From: Novisyntrophococcus fermenticellae
Lineage (GTDB): Bacteria; Bacillota; Clostridia; Lachnospirales; Lachnospiraceae
Direction: 5' to 3'
Assembly: GCF_018866245.1 (NCBI RefSeq)
Contig: NZ_CP076458.1
Coordinates: 3,348,001-3,412,000, forward strand
DNA: 64,000 nucleotides
Position 1 is the first letter of the stretch; each line of letters starts with the position of its first letter. The notes beneath the pieces were generated by a model. The model was given only the letters and a program-made list of their open reading frames with translations. It was not told where the DNA came from and made no database searches. The position numbers and the translations under genes were made by a program. Below are positions 50,897 through 59,619 of the stretch, one piece after another.

Positions 50897-52228
50897 TTAA
50901 TCTGCCGGTGTATCATCCTTTGGCACAATCAGGTTTAAAATAAACACAACCAGGAAAGAGACCATCAGAGAACTTCCCAGTACATTCTTAAGCAGCTGCG
51001 GGCAGAACTGAAGTATTTCGGGAACCGAATCAATGCCTACGCCAATTGCAAGTGAAATACCCACGATCATTTTATTCCTGTAATTCAAAGGCTGCTCAGT
51101 CAGTAACTGGATACCAGACATTGTAATTGCTGCGAATACAGTTACTGTAGCACCGCCCAGTACCGGCTGCGGAATTGTTGCCATCAGTGCACTGAATTTA
51201 GGCGAAATACCGGCTGCCAGCATAACCATAGCTACTAAAAAGAAAACCCTCTTGGCAACTACCTTTGTGGTACAGATCAAACCGACATTCTGACTGTATG
51301 GATCCGTAGGAAGACCCCCGATACAGGCACCAATCATACCACAGATACTTTGTCCTTTGATGGCACCACCAAGTTCCTTATCGGTTGCCTGTCTGTTAAA
51401 TCCACCCATTGCAGTGGAAGAAACATCTCCGATCGTCTGTACAGCTTGTACTATATACATTAAAATCATCATAATAATTGCATCAGGATGAAATTCCAGT
51501 CCAAAATAAAACGGCCTCGGAATAGATATAATACCTGCCTGGGATAACTCCTTAAAGTTAACAATATCTCCCATAAACAAAGCCACGATATATCCTACAA
51601 TAATTCCAATTAACATTCCGGATACTTTTATATATCCTTTGCCAAACAAACTACAGGCCAGGGTTACAACCAGGGTTACTATAGCCAAAATCCAGAACTT
51701 TCCTGAACCAAAAGTCCCTCCGGCTTTTGCACCTGCTCCTCCACCCATATAGTTAATGGCCGTTTCATACAAAGACAAACCAATACTTAAAACTACAGTT
51801 CCACTGACAATTGGCGGGAAAAATTTACGTATCTTTCCAATTCCCATTCCAATAAATATAGAAGCAAAACCTGCTACCAGCTGAGAACCAAAAATTGCAG
51901 CAATACCATACTGCTCACCAATCATGGTAAGAATCGGCATATATGCAAATGCCACTCCCATAACAGAAGGAAGGCCCATTCCGAATCCAAACACCGGATA
52001 TAATTGAAGAAGTGTTGTAATTGCTCCTATAATCATAGCCGCCTGTGTCAGCATAATCTTTTCTTCACCTGAAAGATTACATGTCGCAGCAATAAGCATC
52101 GGCGGTGTGATATTACCAATCAGCATTGCAAGAACATGCTGCATAGCCTGTGGAAATGCTTCTTTCCATGATGGTTTCCCATCCAGTTTAAAAAGTTCTG
52201 ATTGCGTTGCCGTCATTTTTCTTTCCAT
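50897..52228 (-). CDS. NCS2-family purine (xanthine/uracil-type) permease
   Basis: 443 residues, about 12 to 14 membrane helices. The family segments are QHVLAMLIGNITPPMLIA (about 29-46), a GFGMGLPSVMGVAFAY region, VQAVQTIGDVSSTAMGGFNR and PQPVLGGATVTVFAAI. The central motif is in line with xanthine/urate permeases. I start at MERKMTATQ (52228); a GTG-started frame begins 24 bases earlier. No purine riboswitch was found in the 330-bp leader, which is AT-rich and holds the dispersed element at 52406. Confidence 0.87.
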   Translation of the reverse strand: MERKMTATQSELFKLDGKPSWKEAFPQAMQHVLAMLIGNITPPMLIAATCNLSGEEKIMLTQAAMIIGAITTLLQLYPVFGFGMGLPSVMGVAFAYMPILTMIGEQYGIAAIFGSQLVAGFASIFIGMGIGKIRKFFPPIVSGTVVLSIGLSLYETAINYMGGGAGAKAGGTFGSGKFWILAIVTLVVTLACSLFGKGYIKVSGMLIGIIVGYIVALFMGDIVNFKELSQAGIISIPRPFYFGLEFHPDAIIMMILMYIVQAVQTIGDVSSTAMGGFNRQATDKELGGAIKGQSICGMIGACIGGLPTDPYSQNVGLICTTKVVAKRVFFLVAMVMLAAGISPKFSALMATIPQPVLGGATVTVFAAITMSGIQLLTEQPLNYRNKMIVGISLAIGVGIDSVPEILQFCPQLLKNVLGSSLMVSFLVVFILNLIVPKDDTPAD

Positions 52229-52405
52229 AACTTTTCCCTCTCCAGTATTCACAATAAAAATTAGATTTCATAATTTTTTTTGTATTTTCTTATAAATATA
52301 AAATATAAATCTTCTATTGTCAACCTGAAAATTATTGTATATTTGAAATTTTATTTTAGATTTTTTGATAAATTTTTATTATATATTGATAATGTTTTAT
52401 TACTA

Positions 52406-52468
52406 TCTGAAAGCACTTTTTTTTCGGAGCAACCCGTAGTATTATAGGGTCAAATTCCTTTTTGGGCC
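52406..52468 (-). repeat. Dispersed hairpin element, copy 3
   Basis: Read on the minus strand: AAAAAGGAATTTGACCC, ATAATACTACGG, GTTGCTCCG, then AAAAGTGCTTTCA. The order and most bases match the element at 8294-8357. It lies in the intergenic space upstream of the permease. Confidence 0.65.
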
Positions 52469-52500
52469 TTATATTATTATGTAAACTAATGTTTATGCAA

Positions 52501-52552
52501 AGACACCACAAATTAATTCCTATTATTAGAAATCAATTTGTGGTGTCTTTTT
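52501..52552. terminator. Strong hairpin terminator
   Basis: GACACCACAAATT (52502-52514) pairs with AATTTGTGGTGTC (52535-52547); T-rich on the plus side and TTT on the minus side. It ends the operon whose last gene stops at 52556. Confidence 0.8.
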
Positions 52553-52555
52553 ATA

Positions 52556-53344
52556 TCACTCAAAGTTAAAACTTCTCCAGACCTTCGCCTGGCTTTCATA
52601 AACCAACTTAAAAACCTCTGCATATTCCGGATGATTTACGTAATCATATGTAATTCCGGATGGCTCTTCATAATATCCACAATAGCCGTCTTTCTCGGAC
52701 ATCTTATACTGTTTATTCTTTTCTGATTGATAAGCAGGGTTTTTATTTACTACTATGTGAAATATTTCACCTGTTTCAGAAGCTCCGTTCTGATAATCAC
52801 TATACTGACTACTCGCATAACATGTTATGACAACCGTGCCATCATCTTGTGTTTCATTCGAAAATATAACTTTACCATCCCAGGACGATGGGTAACTGAA
52901 ACTGAATTTTTTTCCTTCAATATAGTTTTCATAGGGAACATATTCCGCTGTACTTTCCGGTATGGTAAGTACCTTTTCCTGATTTGTTCCCGCCTGCTGC
53001 TCATCAGATGAAGCTGATGAGGCTCCGTCAGTTCCATCCTTTTGAGGTGTTTCCGTTATGCCCGCCTTAGCACTTTCTTCCTTTATGGATTCCTGAAGTT
53101 TTTTATATTCATTCTGCACCTCGACTGTCTTCTCCGCAAGGTTCTTATTTAAGTTCTGGGAATAGACCACACAGACAGATAAGACTATGACTGCAAGAAT
53201 CAATATGGTAATACCAAACCCTGTTACCCGGTTCATCTTCCTATCTTCATTTTGAATCTCACATGCATCTTTCCATTCATGTTCTTCATTTTCTTTATTT
53301 TCATCGTGCACTTCAGTTAATTCAGTCTTCTCTTGTTCTTTCAT
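52556..53344 (-). CDS. Single-pass membrane protein with extracellular domain, unknown
   Basis: 262 residues. An acidic cytoplasmic N-terminus (about 1-40), one membrane helix (GITILILAVIVLSVCVVY, about 43-60), a Glu/Lys coiled region, a Ser/Gly/Asp linker, then a C-terminal domain with FSFSYPSSWDGKVIF and YCGYYEEPSGITYDYVNHPE. The latter resembles small PsbP-like or DUF domains seen in clostridial surface proteins, but I cannot name it. It follows the DUF3881-type gene by 11 bp. Confidence 0.65.
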   Translation of the reverse strand: MKEQEKTELTEVHDENKENEEHEWKDACEIQNEDRKMNRVTGFGITILILAVIVLSVCVVYSQNLNKNLAEKTVEVQNEYKKLQESIKEESAKAGITETPQKDGTDGASSASSDEQQAGTNQEKVLTIPESTAEYVPYENYIEGKKFSFSYPSSWDGKVIFSNETQDDGTVVITCYASSQYSDYQNGASETGEIFHIVVNKNPAYQSEKNKQYKMSEKDGYCGYYEEPSGITYDYVNHPEYAEVFKLVYESQAKVWRSFNFE

Positions 53345-53355
53345 TCCGAATCCTC

Positions 53356-54267
53356 TCAGAAATTTATTTTTCCCATTAACCAGATAACCCCCTTAAACCG
53401 ACGCCCAACTTCGGGAACCCCCACCAGATCCTTGTCATTTATACATATATCCAGCGGAATATCATTACACAATATTTGAATTAAATGCAGCTTTTCACCA
53501 GTGTATTCGTTTACCGTAATATCATATTCCATAATATCACCCATGACATTATACTGATCACATTCAATTCCATAAGGCATAAAATACGTATCAACAATTG
53601 AAAAAACATCGTCCTTTTTGCGAATACGTCTGGAGATGGATGAATAAGTATCAATATCCTCCATAGTAAGGCTTTCCATAGCCTCTTCATCTCCATTTCT
53701 GGCTGCCGCTATCAAAGCGTTATGCTCCTGCCAGTTCTGCTGGGATTCAGCGGTTTTTTCAGCCTTTTTTAAAGGAAGAAGAATTGTTCCGCTTTTAGCC
53801 AGGGCTGACAATGTAACAGATGTGCGGGAGTCATGGAGCAGATCCTTGTCTTTTTCATTCAGATACTCTGCGGCATTTTGCAGGTAAAAGATTAAAGTAA
53901 TTCCCACTCTGTAATCATCACAGGCGCCGGCATATGAAACCTTATCTGAATGTCTCTCTACTACAAGATCTTCCTGACTGGTCACCTTTGATCCATTATA
54001 AAAAGGAAAGCAATAATCAATATGAAGATTATCCTCCTCATCCAATTCTCCACAGACTGTAAGCCCACAGTCATATCCATATTCCTTCGATATTTCTACA
54101 AACAGGCGGTGTTCCTCATCTTCAACCACTTTTCTCCTGTCGCTGCTCTTGATTACATCCTGCAACAGTTTCTCCATCTTTTTTCTTGAAGAAATATCAG
54201 AGAAACCCACGGATTTCATATATGCATGCAAGGAAACACCCCCTTTAAATTTTTCATTTATTTTCAT
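53356..54267 (-). CDS. DUF3881-type protein of Lachnospiraceae
   Basis: 303 residues, no signal peptide or membrane helix. It starts MKINEKFKGGVSLHAYMKSVGFSD in two parts and has YGYDCGLTVCGELDEEDNLHIDYCFPFY mid-protein. Family members (DUF3881, from memory) are found in this family of bacteria and often lie beside serS. Function unknown. It overlaps serS by 4 bp, so it is cotranscribed. Confidence 0.7.
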   Translation of the reverse strand: MKINEKFKGGVSLHAYMKSVGFSDISSRKKMEKLLQDVIKSSDRRKVVEDEEHRLFVEISKEYGYDCGLTVCGELDEEDNLHIDYCFPFYNGSKVTSQEDLVVERHSDKVSYAGACDDYRVGITLIFYLQNAAEYLNEKDKDLLHDSRTSVTLSALAKSGTILLPLKKAEKTAESQQNWQEHNALIAAARNGDEEAMESLTMEDIDTYSSISRRIRKKDDVFSIVDTYFMPYGIECDQYNVMGDIMEYDITVNEYTGEKLHLIQILCNDIPLDICINDKDLVGVPEVGRRFKGVIWLMGKINF

Positions 54268-55550
54268 TTGTCAGGAACCAGTTTCTCTTTTCCACCCATA
54301 TAAGGCTGCAATGCTTTTGGAATGCTGACCGTTCCATCTGCGTTCAGGTTATTCTCCAAAAACGCAATAAGCATACGCGGAGGTGCCACTACCGTATTAT
54401 TCAGCGTATGAGCCAGATATTTTCCTTCTTTTCCATTTACGCGGATTTTCAGGCGGCGTGCCTGTGCATCTCCCAGATTAGAGCAGCTGCCCACTTCAAA
54501 ATACTTTTTCTGTCTGGGAGACCAGGCCTCCACATCTACGGATTTTACTTTTAAATCAGCCAGATCACCGGAACAACACTCCAGTGTACGAACCGGAATA
54601 TCGAGTGTACGGAACAAATCCACTGTATTCTTCCATAATTTATTATACCAGGCGGCAGAATCTTCCGGTTTACAAACCACAATCATCTCCTGCTTTTCAA
54701 ATTGATGAATACGGTATACCCCACGCTCCTCCAATCCATGAGCTCCTTTTTCTTTACGGAAACATGGGGAATAACTGGTGAGTGTCTGCGGAAGTTCATC
54801 TTCCTGTATAATCTGGTCTATGAACTTTCCTATCATAGAATGCTCACTGGTTCCAATCAGATATAAATCTTCCCCTTCAATTTTATACATCATAGCTTCC
54901 ATCTCAGCAAAGCTCATAACGCCTGTAACAACATCACTTCGAATCATAAATGGAGGTACACAGTATGTGAAGCCTCTGTCAATCATAAAGTCTCGTGCAT
55001 AGGATATTACCGCCGAGTGTAATCTGGCGATATCCCCCATTAAATAATAAAATCCATTTCCGGCAACCCTTCTTGCAGAATCCAAATCAATTCCATGGAA
55101 AGATTCCATAATATCTGTATGATAAGGTACTTCAAATTCCGGAATGACCGGCTCCCCAAACCTCTCTGCTTCTACATTTTCAGTATCATCTTTACCAATT
55201 GGTACAGACGAATCTATAATGTTGGGAATCACTAGCATTCTCTTAAGAATTTCGTCTTCCAGCTCTTTTTCCTTCACCGATAATTCTTCAATACGAGAAG
55301 CAGATGCTGCAACTTCACTTTTAACTTTTTCTGCTTCCTCCCGCTTTCCCTGAGCCATCAGTTTACCAATTTCCTTGGATATCTTATTTCGATCAGCCCG
55401 CAGTGCCTCAACTTCTTGCTTTATACCCCGGTTTTCCTTATCCAGCTCTATAACCTCATCAACCATTACCAATTTATGATTTTGAAATTTATTGCAGATA
55501 TTTTGTTTTACCATCTCTGGATTTTCTCTTAAAAATTTAATATCTAACAT
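54264..55550 (-). CDS. serS: Seryl-tRNA synthetase
   Basis: 428 residues, class II. The N-terminal coiled arm (about 30-100) holds tRNA-Ser. Motif 2 is in FRKEKGAHGLEERGVYRIHQ (about 272-291) and motif 3 in VVAPPRMLIAFLEN (about 395). I start at MLDIKFLREN (55550), eleven codons inside the open frame, with AGGAGG upstream. No T-box was seen in the AT-rich leader. Confidence 0.95.
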   Translation of the reverse strand: MLDIKFLRENPEMVKQNICNKFQNHKLVMVDEVIELDKENRGIKQEVEALRADRNKISKEIGKLMAQGKREEAEKVKSEVAASASRIEELSVKEKELEDEILKRMLVIPNIIDSSVPIGKDDTENVEAERFGEPVIPEFEVPYHTDIMESFHGIDLDSARRVAGNGFYYLMGDIARLHSAVISYARDFMIDRGFTYCVPPFMIRSDVVTGVMSFAEMEAMMYKIEGEDLYLIGTSEHSMIGKFIDQIIQEDELPQTLTSYSPCFRKEKGAHGLEERGVYRIHQFEKQEMIVVCKPEDSAAWYNKLWKNTVDLFRTLDIPVRTLECCSGDLADLKVKSVDVEAWSPRQKKYFEVGSCSNLGDAQARRLKIRVNGKEGKYLAHTLNNTVVAPPRMLIAFLENNLNADGTVSIPKALQPYMGGKEKLVPDK

Positions 55551-55589
55551 TAGGTTTATGTCCTCCTGTAATTCTAAATGCATGATTTT

Positions 55590-56040
55590 ACATTTAATTC
55601 TTCTGAATAGTTTATCCTAGTATCTGCATTTTTTCAAGTGTTGAAACAAATTTAAGAAGAAGGTTACTATTTACCTTTAAGATATTAATATTTAAAAATG
55701 CTAAAATTAAAAGGACATTTAATTTTTCTTTAAATTTATATTCATATAAATGAATAGATATAATCAATAGCTTACATAATATATTTACATAATATTATAA
55801 AAAATCAAATAGTATTTTGTTTTTACTATTTTAGTTCTAATTTTGTATAAAATATAAAAATAATTAAAATTTATAAAGTTATGAACATAATTACAGTATA
55901 TTTCATTTTTTTGTGGATAACTTGCATATATTTTCTATAAATATATTAATATACAGAGAACCATTCAATGGGAGCTTTACAAACATACCTTTATTAAAAG
56001 AAAAGGCAAATTCATCCAGAATCCACCTTTTCATAATTAA
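55590..56040. other. Very AT-rich intergenic region with a DnaA-box-like site
   Basis: About 450 bp almost free of G and C between serS and the DUF4446 gene. TGTGGATAA at 55912-55920 is a perfect DnaA box on the minus strand (TTATCCACA). Only one clear box was found, so this is not shown to be an origin. No coding potential was seen. Confidence 0.5.
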
Positions 56041-56055
56041 AATTTAATTTTCCGA

Positions 56056-56574
56056 TTAAATAACATCATCGCTGCTGTTATAATTAACAGCTTGTTTCAA
56101 AGCCTTTATCTCCTCTTTACTAAGCATAATATAGGATTCTCCCTTTACAATTTCCTTTATATATAAAAAGCAATTATCCCGGCTATGAATCGCATCAAAA
56201 ATAAATCCAGTATTATTTCTATCCAGCATCGCTAATGCAAAGCTTAATTTTCCTCCAACATCATCAAAAGCATCATATTTCACAATGCCATACTTACTTA
56301 ATATTTTATTATGGTCTTTTTTTATCATATCGACATCAAACTGATAACCTTCATTAATCTTTATTAATTTATCGATATCCTTAAACTTTGTTGCAAATAC
56401 ACGTTCTAACGATTGTGCATCTTTCCCCTTCATAAAAATTTTATATTTTCTCTTCAACCGGCTTATCTGAAAGGATTGTTTTACTGTTAATATAATTAAG
56501 ACACTTACCAATATCATTAATAATATAACTATAATACCCAGATCAATCCCCAGTTTATCAAATAAATTACTCAT
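56056..56574 (-). CDS. DUF4446 membrane-anchored protein of the par locus
   Basis: 172 residues. One N-terminal membrane helix (LGIIVILLMILVSVLIILTV, about 13-32), a basic region, then a domain with YGIVKYDAFDDVGGKLSFALAMLD, NTGFIFDAIHSRDNC and YIKEIVKGES, the DUF4446 signature. This family lies after parB in many clostridia; its role is unknown. The 15-bp gap to parB supports cotranscription. Confidence 0.85.
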   Translation of the reverse strand: MSNLFDKLGIDLGIIVILLMILVSVLIILTVKQSFQISRLKRKYKIFMKGKDAQSLERVFATKFKDIDKLIKINEGYQFDVDMIKKDHNKILSKYGIVKYDAFDDVGGKLSFALAMLDRNNTGFIFDAIHSRDNCFLYIKEIVKGESYIMLSKEEIKALKQAVNYNSSDDVI

Positions 56575-56589
56575 CTGTATATTCTCCCC

Positions 56590-57525
56590 TTATCTGATTG
56601 ATTCTAAAAGGTCCATAATTCTTTCCAATTCATCCTGTGAATAATACTCTATTTCAATTTTGCCCTTTTGTTTACCGCTTCTACGAATAAAAGCTTTTGT
56701 TCCTAAAATACCTTTTATCTTCTCCTCCAGATTTTTATATATTGCATCCAAAGTAAAATCCACTTGTTTATCATTTTTTTTCTTTGGATTCATAATTTCT
56801 TTAACAAGTTTTTCTGTCTCCCGAACACTTAATTTGTCATCAAATACCTTCATAGCAACAGTATATTGCATGTCCAAATCTTCTATCACTAGCAATGCTC
56901 TGGCATGTCCGGTAGAAATCATTTCATCTACCACCATTTGCTGAACCTTATTATTTAATTTCAAAAGTCTCATGGAATTTGTAATCGTAGTTCTGCTTTT
57001 TGATACTCTTTCTGCAACTTCATCCTGTCTGAGAGAAAATTCATCAATTAATCTTTTATATGCAATAGCTTCTTCAATAGGATTTAGGTTTTCTCTCTGA
57101 ATGTTTTCAATTAAAGATATTTCAACCATTTCCTGATCCGTAAAGTTTTTTATTATGACAGGAACTTTTTTTAGTCCAACCAGCTTTGCAGCTCTCCATC
57201 TCCTTTCTCCTGCAATAATCTCATAATATTCATCTTTTTTTTGCACCAAAATTGGCTGAATAATTCCAAATTGTTTTATAGAATCGGCTAATTCCATAAG
57301 AGAATCTTCATCAAATGTCTTTCTGGGCTGTTCTCTGTTAGGTTCTATATCACTTAATTTCAGATATATATCAGCAGGTTTCTCGACTATCTTTTCCACA
57401 ACCTTCTCAACAACCTTAACGTTATTATTCTCTTGATCTGTATTTTTTTCTTTCTTACCTTTCATCGCATTAGAAGGTATCAAAGAGTCTAAACCTTTAC
57501 CAAGTCCTGCTTTTTTTACAGCCAT
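56590..57525 (-). CDS. parB: Chromosome-partitioning protein ParB (Spo0J)
   Basis: 311 residues. It binds parS and acts as a CTP-dependent clamp. The CTPase segment is YYEIIAGERRWRAAKLVG (about 104-121), then LIENIQRENLNPIEEA (about 138), and the helix-turn-helix LRQDEVAERVSKSRTTITNSMRLL (about 172-195). N-terminal LGKGLDSLIP is the ParA-stimulating peptide. It overlaps parA by 10 bp. Two parS sites lie upstream of the operon. Confidence 0.95.
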   Translation of the reverse strand: MAVKKAGLGKGLDSLIPSNAMKGKKEKNTDQENNNVKVVEKVVEKIVEKPADIYLKLSDIEPNREQPRKTFDEDSLMELADSIKQFGIIQPILVQKKDEYYEIIAGERRWRAAKLVGLKKVPVIIKNFTDQEMVEISLIENIQRENLNPIEEAIAYKRLIDEFSLRQDEVAERVSKSRTTITNSMRLLKLNNKVQQMVVDEMISTGHARALLVIEDLDMQYTVAMKVFDDKLSVRETEKLVKEIMNPKKKNDKQVDFTLDAIYKNLEEKIKGILGTKAFIRRSGKQKGKIEIEYYSQDELERIMDLLESIR

Positions 57526-58292
57526 TCTTCATCCCCCCTATGTAATACTTCTTCTGCCAATAATCGATAGCTCTCAGCTCCTGCCGATTTACTATCATAT
57601 AATGTAATCGGCAGTCCATAACTAGGTGCTTCTGCCAATCTTACATTTCTAGGAATAATTGTCTTATATATCATTTGGTTTAAATTTGCTTTCACATTTT
57701 CAACGACCTGAAGAGAAAGATTGGTTCTCGCATCATACATGGTAAATACAACTCCTTCTATTTCTAAATCCGGATTTAATCTTTCTTGTACCAAATCAAT
57801 TGTATGCATGAGTTGTGTTAAGCCCTCCAATGCGTAATACTCACATTGTATTGGTACTAAAACAGTATCTGCTGTTGTCATTGCATTAATAGTAAGCATA
57901 TTTAAAGATGGAGGACAATCTATAATAATAAAGTCATATTGTTCTTTCATTTGCTCAATATTACTCTTTAATATGTATTCTTTATTTTCCACTCCAATTA
58001 ATTCAATTTCAGCACCTGAAAGATTTATATTTGATGGAATTAACGATAAATTGTCAATTTCTAAATCAATTATACAGTCACTGATCTCACATTCTCCTAA
58101 AAGCAGCTCATAGACTGTGTTATTCACATTATTTTTATCTATACCCAGCCCACTTGTTGTGTTTCCTTGCGGATCAATATCAATGGTAAGTACCCTTTTC
58201 CCTGCTTCTGCTAAACATGCAGATAGATTAATTGCCGTTGTTGACTTACCAACGCCGCCTTTTTGATTTGCTATGGCTATGGCTCTATTCAA
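57516..58292 (-). CDS. parA: Chromosome-partitioning ATPase ParA (Soj)
   Basis: 258 residues. Deviant Walker A IANQKGGVGKSTTAINL (about 7-23), ATP-site DIDPQGNTTSGLG and Walker B YDFIIIDCPPSL. TTG start at 58292 behind GGGAG. It works with ParB to segregate the origin region and regulates DnaA in relatives. Confidence 0.94.
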   Translation of the reverse strand: MNRAIAIANQKGGVGKSTTAINLSACLAEAGKRVLTIDIDPQGNTTSGLGIDKNNVNNTVYELLLGECEISDCIIDLEIDNLSLIPSNINLSGAEIELIGVENKEYILKSNIEQMKEQYDFIIIDCPPSLNMLTINAMTTADTVLVPIQCEYYALEGLTQLMHTIDLVQERLNPDLEIEGVVFTMYDARTNLSLQVVENVKANLNQMIYKTIIPRNVRLAEAPSYGLPITLYDSKSAGAESYRLLAEEVLHRGDEEWL

Positions 58293-58373
58293 AATATTAC
58301 TCCCTTCATACCGATTAATTTTATCATTTGTTATTTATAGTATAACACTAGATAATTAAAAATTCCATGAAAA

Positions 58374-58389
58374 TGTTTCACGTGAAACA
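58374..58389. promoter_or_regulatory. parS site 1
   Basis: TGTTTCACGTGAAACA, the perfect ParB-binding palindrome, 80 bp upstream of parA. It lies within a longer near-palindrome (CATGaAAATG to CATTTTCCATG). Confidence 0.95.
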
Positions 58390-58406
58390 TTTTCCATGAA
58401 ATAGAC

Positions 58407-58446
58407 AATTATAACAGATGTTTCACGTGAAACATCTGTTATAATT
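58407..58446. promoter_or_regulatory. parS site 2 at the centre of a 40-bp perfect palindrome
   Basis: The parS core TGTTTCACGTGAAACA lies at 58419-58434, and the symmetry continues 12 bp on each side (AATTATAACAGA and its complement). It is 30 bp from site 1. Confidence 0.93.
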
Positions 58447-58487
58447 ATTACGTACGTATGTTCGATTTTATGAGAGTATAAAATAAC

Positions 58488-58516
58488 TTGTAAATACTTG
58501 TTTTTTAGTCTATACT
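58488..58516 (+). promoter_or_regulatory. Promoter of the alpha/beta hydrolase gene
   Basis: TTGTAA (58488-58493), 17-nt spacer, TATACT (58511-58516), about 90 nt before the ATG. Confidence 0.6.
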
Positions 58517-58607
58517 ACTATTATGCTGTAATAGTTCATCCAAGCGCATGATGCAAGGCTGAGCTGTTAAATTAAGTTTTAAACTCATAAAGAAGGGAGC
58601 CTGTTTT

Positions 58608-59561
58608 ATGAAATCTGTAAAGAAGAAATTGATTACGCTCAGTTTGTTGACAGGTGGGACTGTCATGACAATTCATTTATTGAATAAAGTCATTGCAGCT
58701 TCAGCAACAATTAAAAATATACTAAACTCTGATGAAGAAGATTACTTTAAATGGCGTTATGGCAACGTCTATTATACGAAGCAAGGTACAGGCAGCCCTA
58801 TACTACTTATTCATGACCTGACGCCTTCCAGCAGTGCCTATGAATGGACAAAATTAATAAGCCAACTTTCTGAATTTCATACAGTATATACCTTGGATTT
58901 ATTGGGATGTGGGAGATCTGATAAACCCAGCATTACGTATGCAAATTATTTATATGTCCAGTTAATTACTGATTTTACAAAACAAGTAATCAAAGAACCT
59001 GTTGATATAGTAGCTACAGGTCTTTCTTCTTCATTTGCTATTACTGCATGTAATCTGCATTCTGAATACTTTAAAAAGATTATGTTGATTAATCCTGAAG
59101 ATCTTGCAGTCTTGAATCATATACCTACAAAACGCAGTAAATTTGTAAAAAGCCTGCTGGATTTACCTCTGATTGGAACCATGCTCTATTATGTGATAAC
59201 ATCTAAATCAAATATTGACCTTCAATTTACTGAAAAGTGGCTATATAATCCATTTCATCTATCAGATTTAGACAGTGCTGCATATTACGAGGGTGCTCAT
59301 CGAGGAAAAGGAAATGGAAAGTATTTGCTTTCAAGCATTGCAGGAAACTACTCCTATATTAATATTACTCATTCTCTTAAATCTATAAATAACAGTATTT
59401 TTATATTGGGGGGTTCTGATGAAGAAGGAATTCAGGAGACAATTGCAATGTATACCGCTTTAAATACCTCTGTAGAATCAGTTCTTCTTTCAAAATCAAA
59501 ACATCTGCCTCAACTGGAGGTTCCCAATGAGGTTATTAATCAGATAAAAATTCTATTTTAA
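58608..59561 (+). CDS. Membrane-anchored alpha/beta hydrolase
   Basis: 317 residues. An N-terminal hydrophobic segment (about 8-30) probably anchors it to the membrane. The fold is shown by PILLIHDLTPSS (about 64-75), LDLLGCGRSDKP (about 103-114), the nucleophile region VATGLSSSFA (about 140) and the terminal His in SKSKHLPQLEVPNEV. The nucleophile elbow reads GLSSS rather than GxSxG. GAAGGGAG precedes the ATG. Substrate unknown. Confidence 0.8.
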   Translation: MKSVKKKLITLSLLTGGTVMTIHLLNKVIAASATIKNILNSDEEDYFKWRYGNVYYTKQGTGSPILLIHDLTPSSSAYEWTKLISQLSEFHTVYTLDLLGCGRSDKPSITYANYLYVQLITDFTKQVIKEPVDIVATGLSSSFAITACNLHSEYFKKIMLINPEDLAVLNHIPTKRSKFVKSLLDLPLIGTMLYYVITSKSNIDLQFTEKWLYNPFHLSDLDSAAYYEGAHRGKGNGKYLLSSIAGNYSYINITHSLKSINNSIFILGGSDEEGIQETIAMYTALNTSVESVLLSKSKHLPQLEVPNEVINQIKILF

Positions 59562-59562
59562 T

Positions 59563-59595
59563 ACAAAAGGAACTGCCCGTGGCAGTTCCTTTTGT
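59563..59595. terminator. Bidirectional terminator between hydrolase and the Gld-type operon
   Basis: AAAAGGAACTGCC-cgt-GGCAGTTCCTTTT, perfect, with A/T tracts on both sides. It serves both the plus-strand hydrolase and the minus-strand operon ending at 59620. Confidence 0.9.
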
Positions 59596-59619
59596 TATAT
59601 TTACTATATTTCTCTTTTT

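Noticed and set aside
52229..52500. Purine riboswitch ahead of the permease
   Set aside because: The purine aptamer core blocks are not present. The structured part belongs to the dispersed element.
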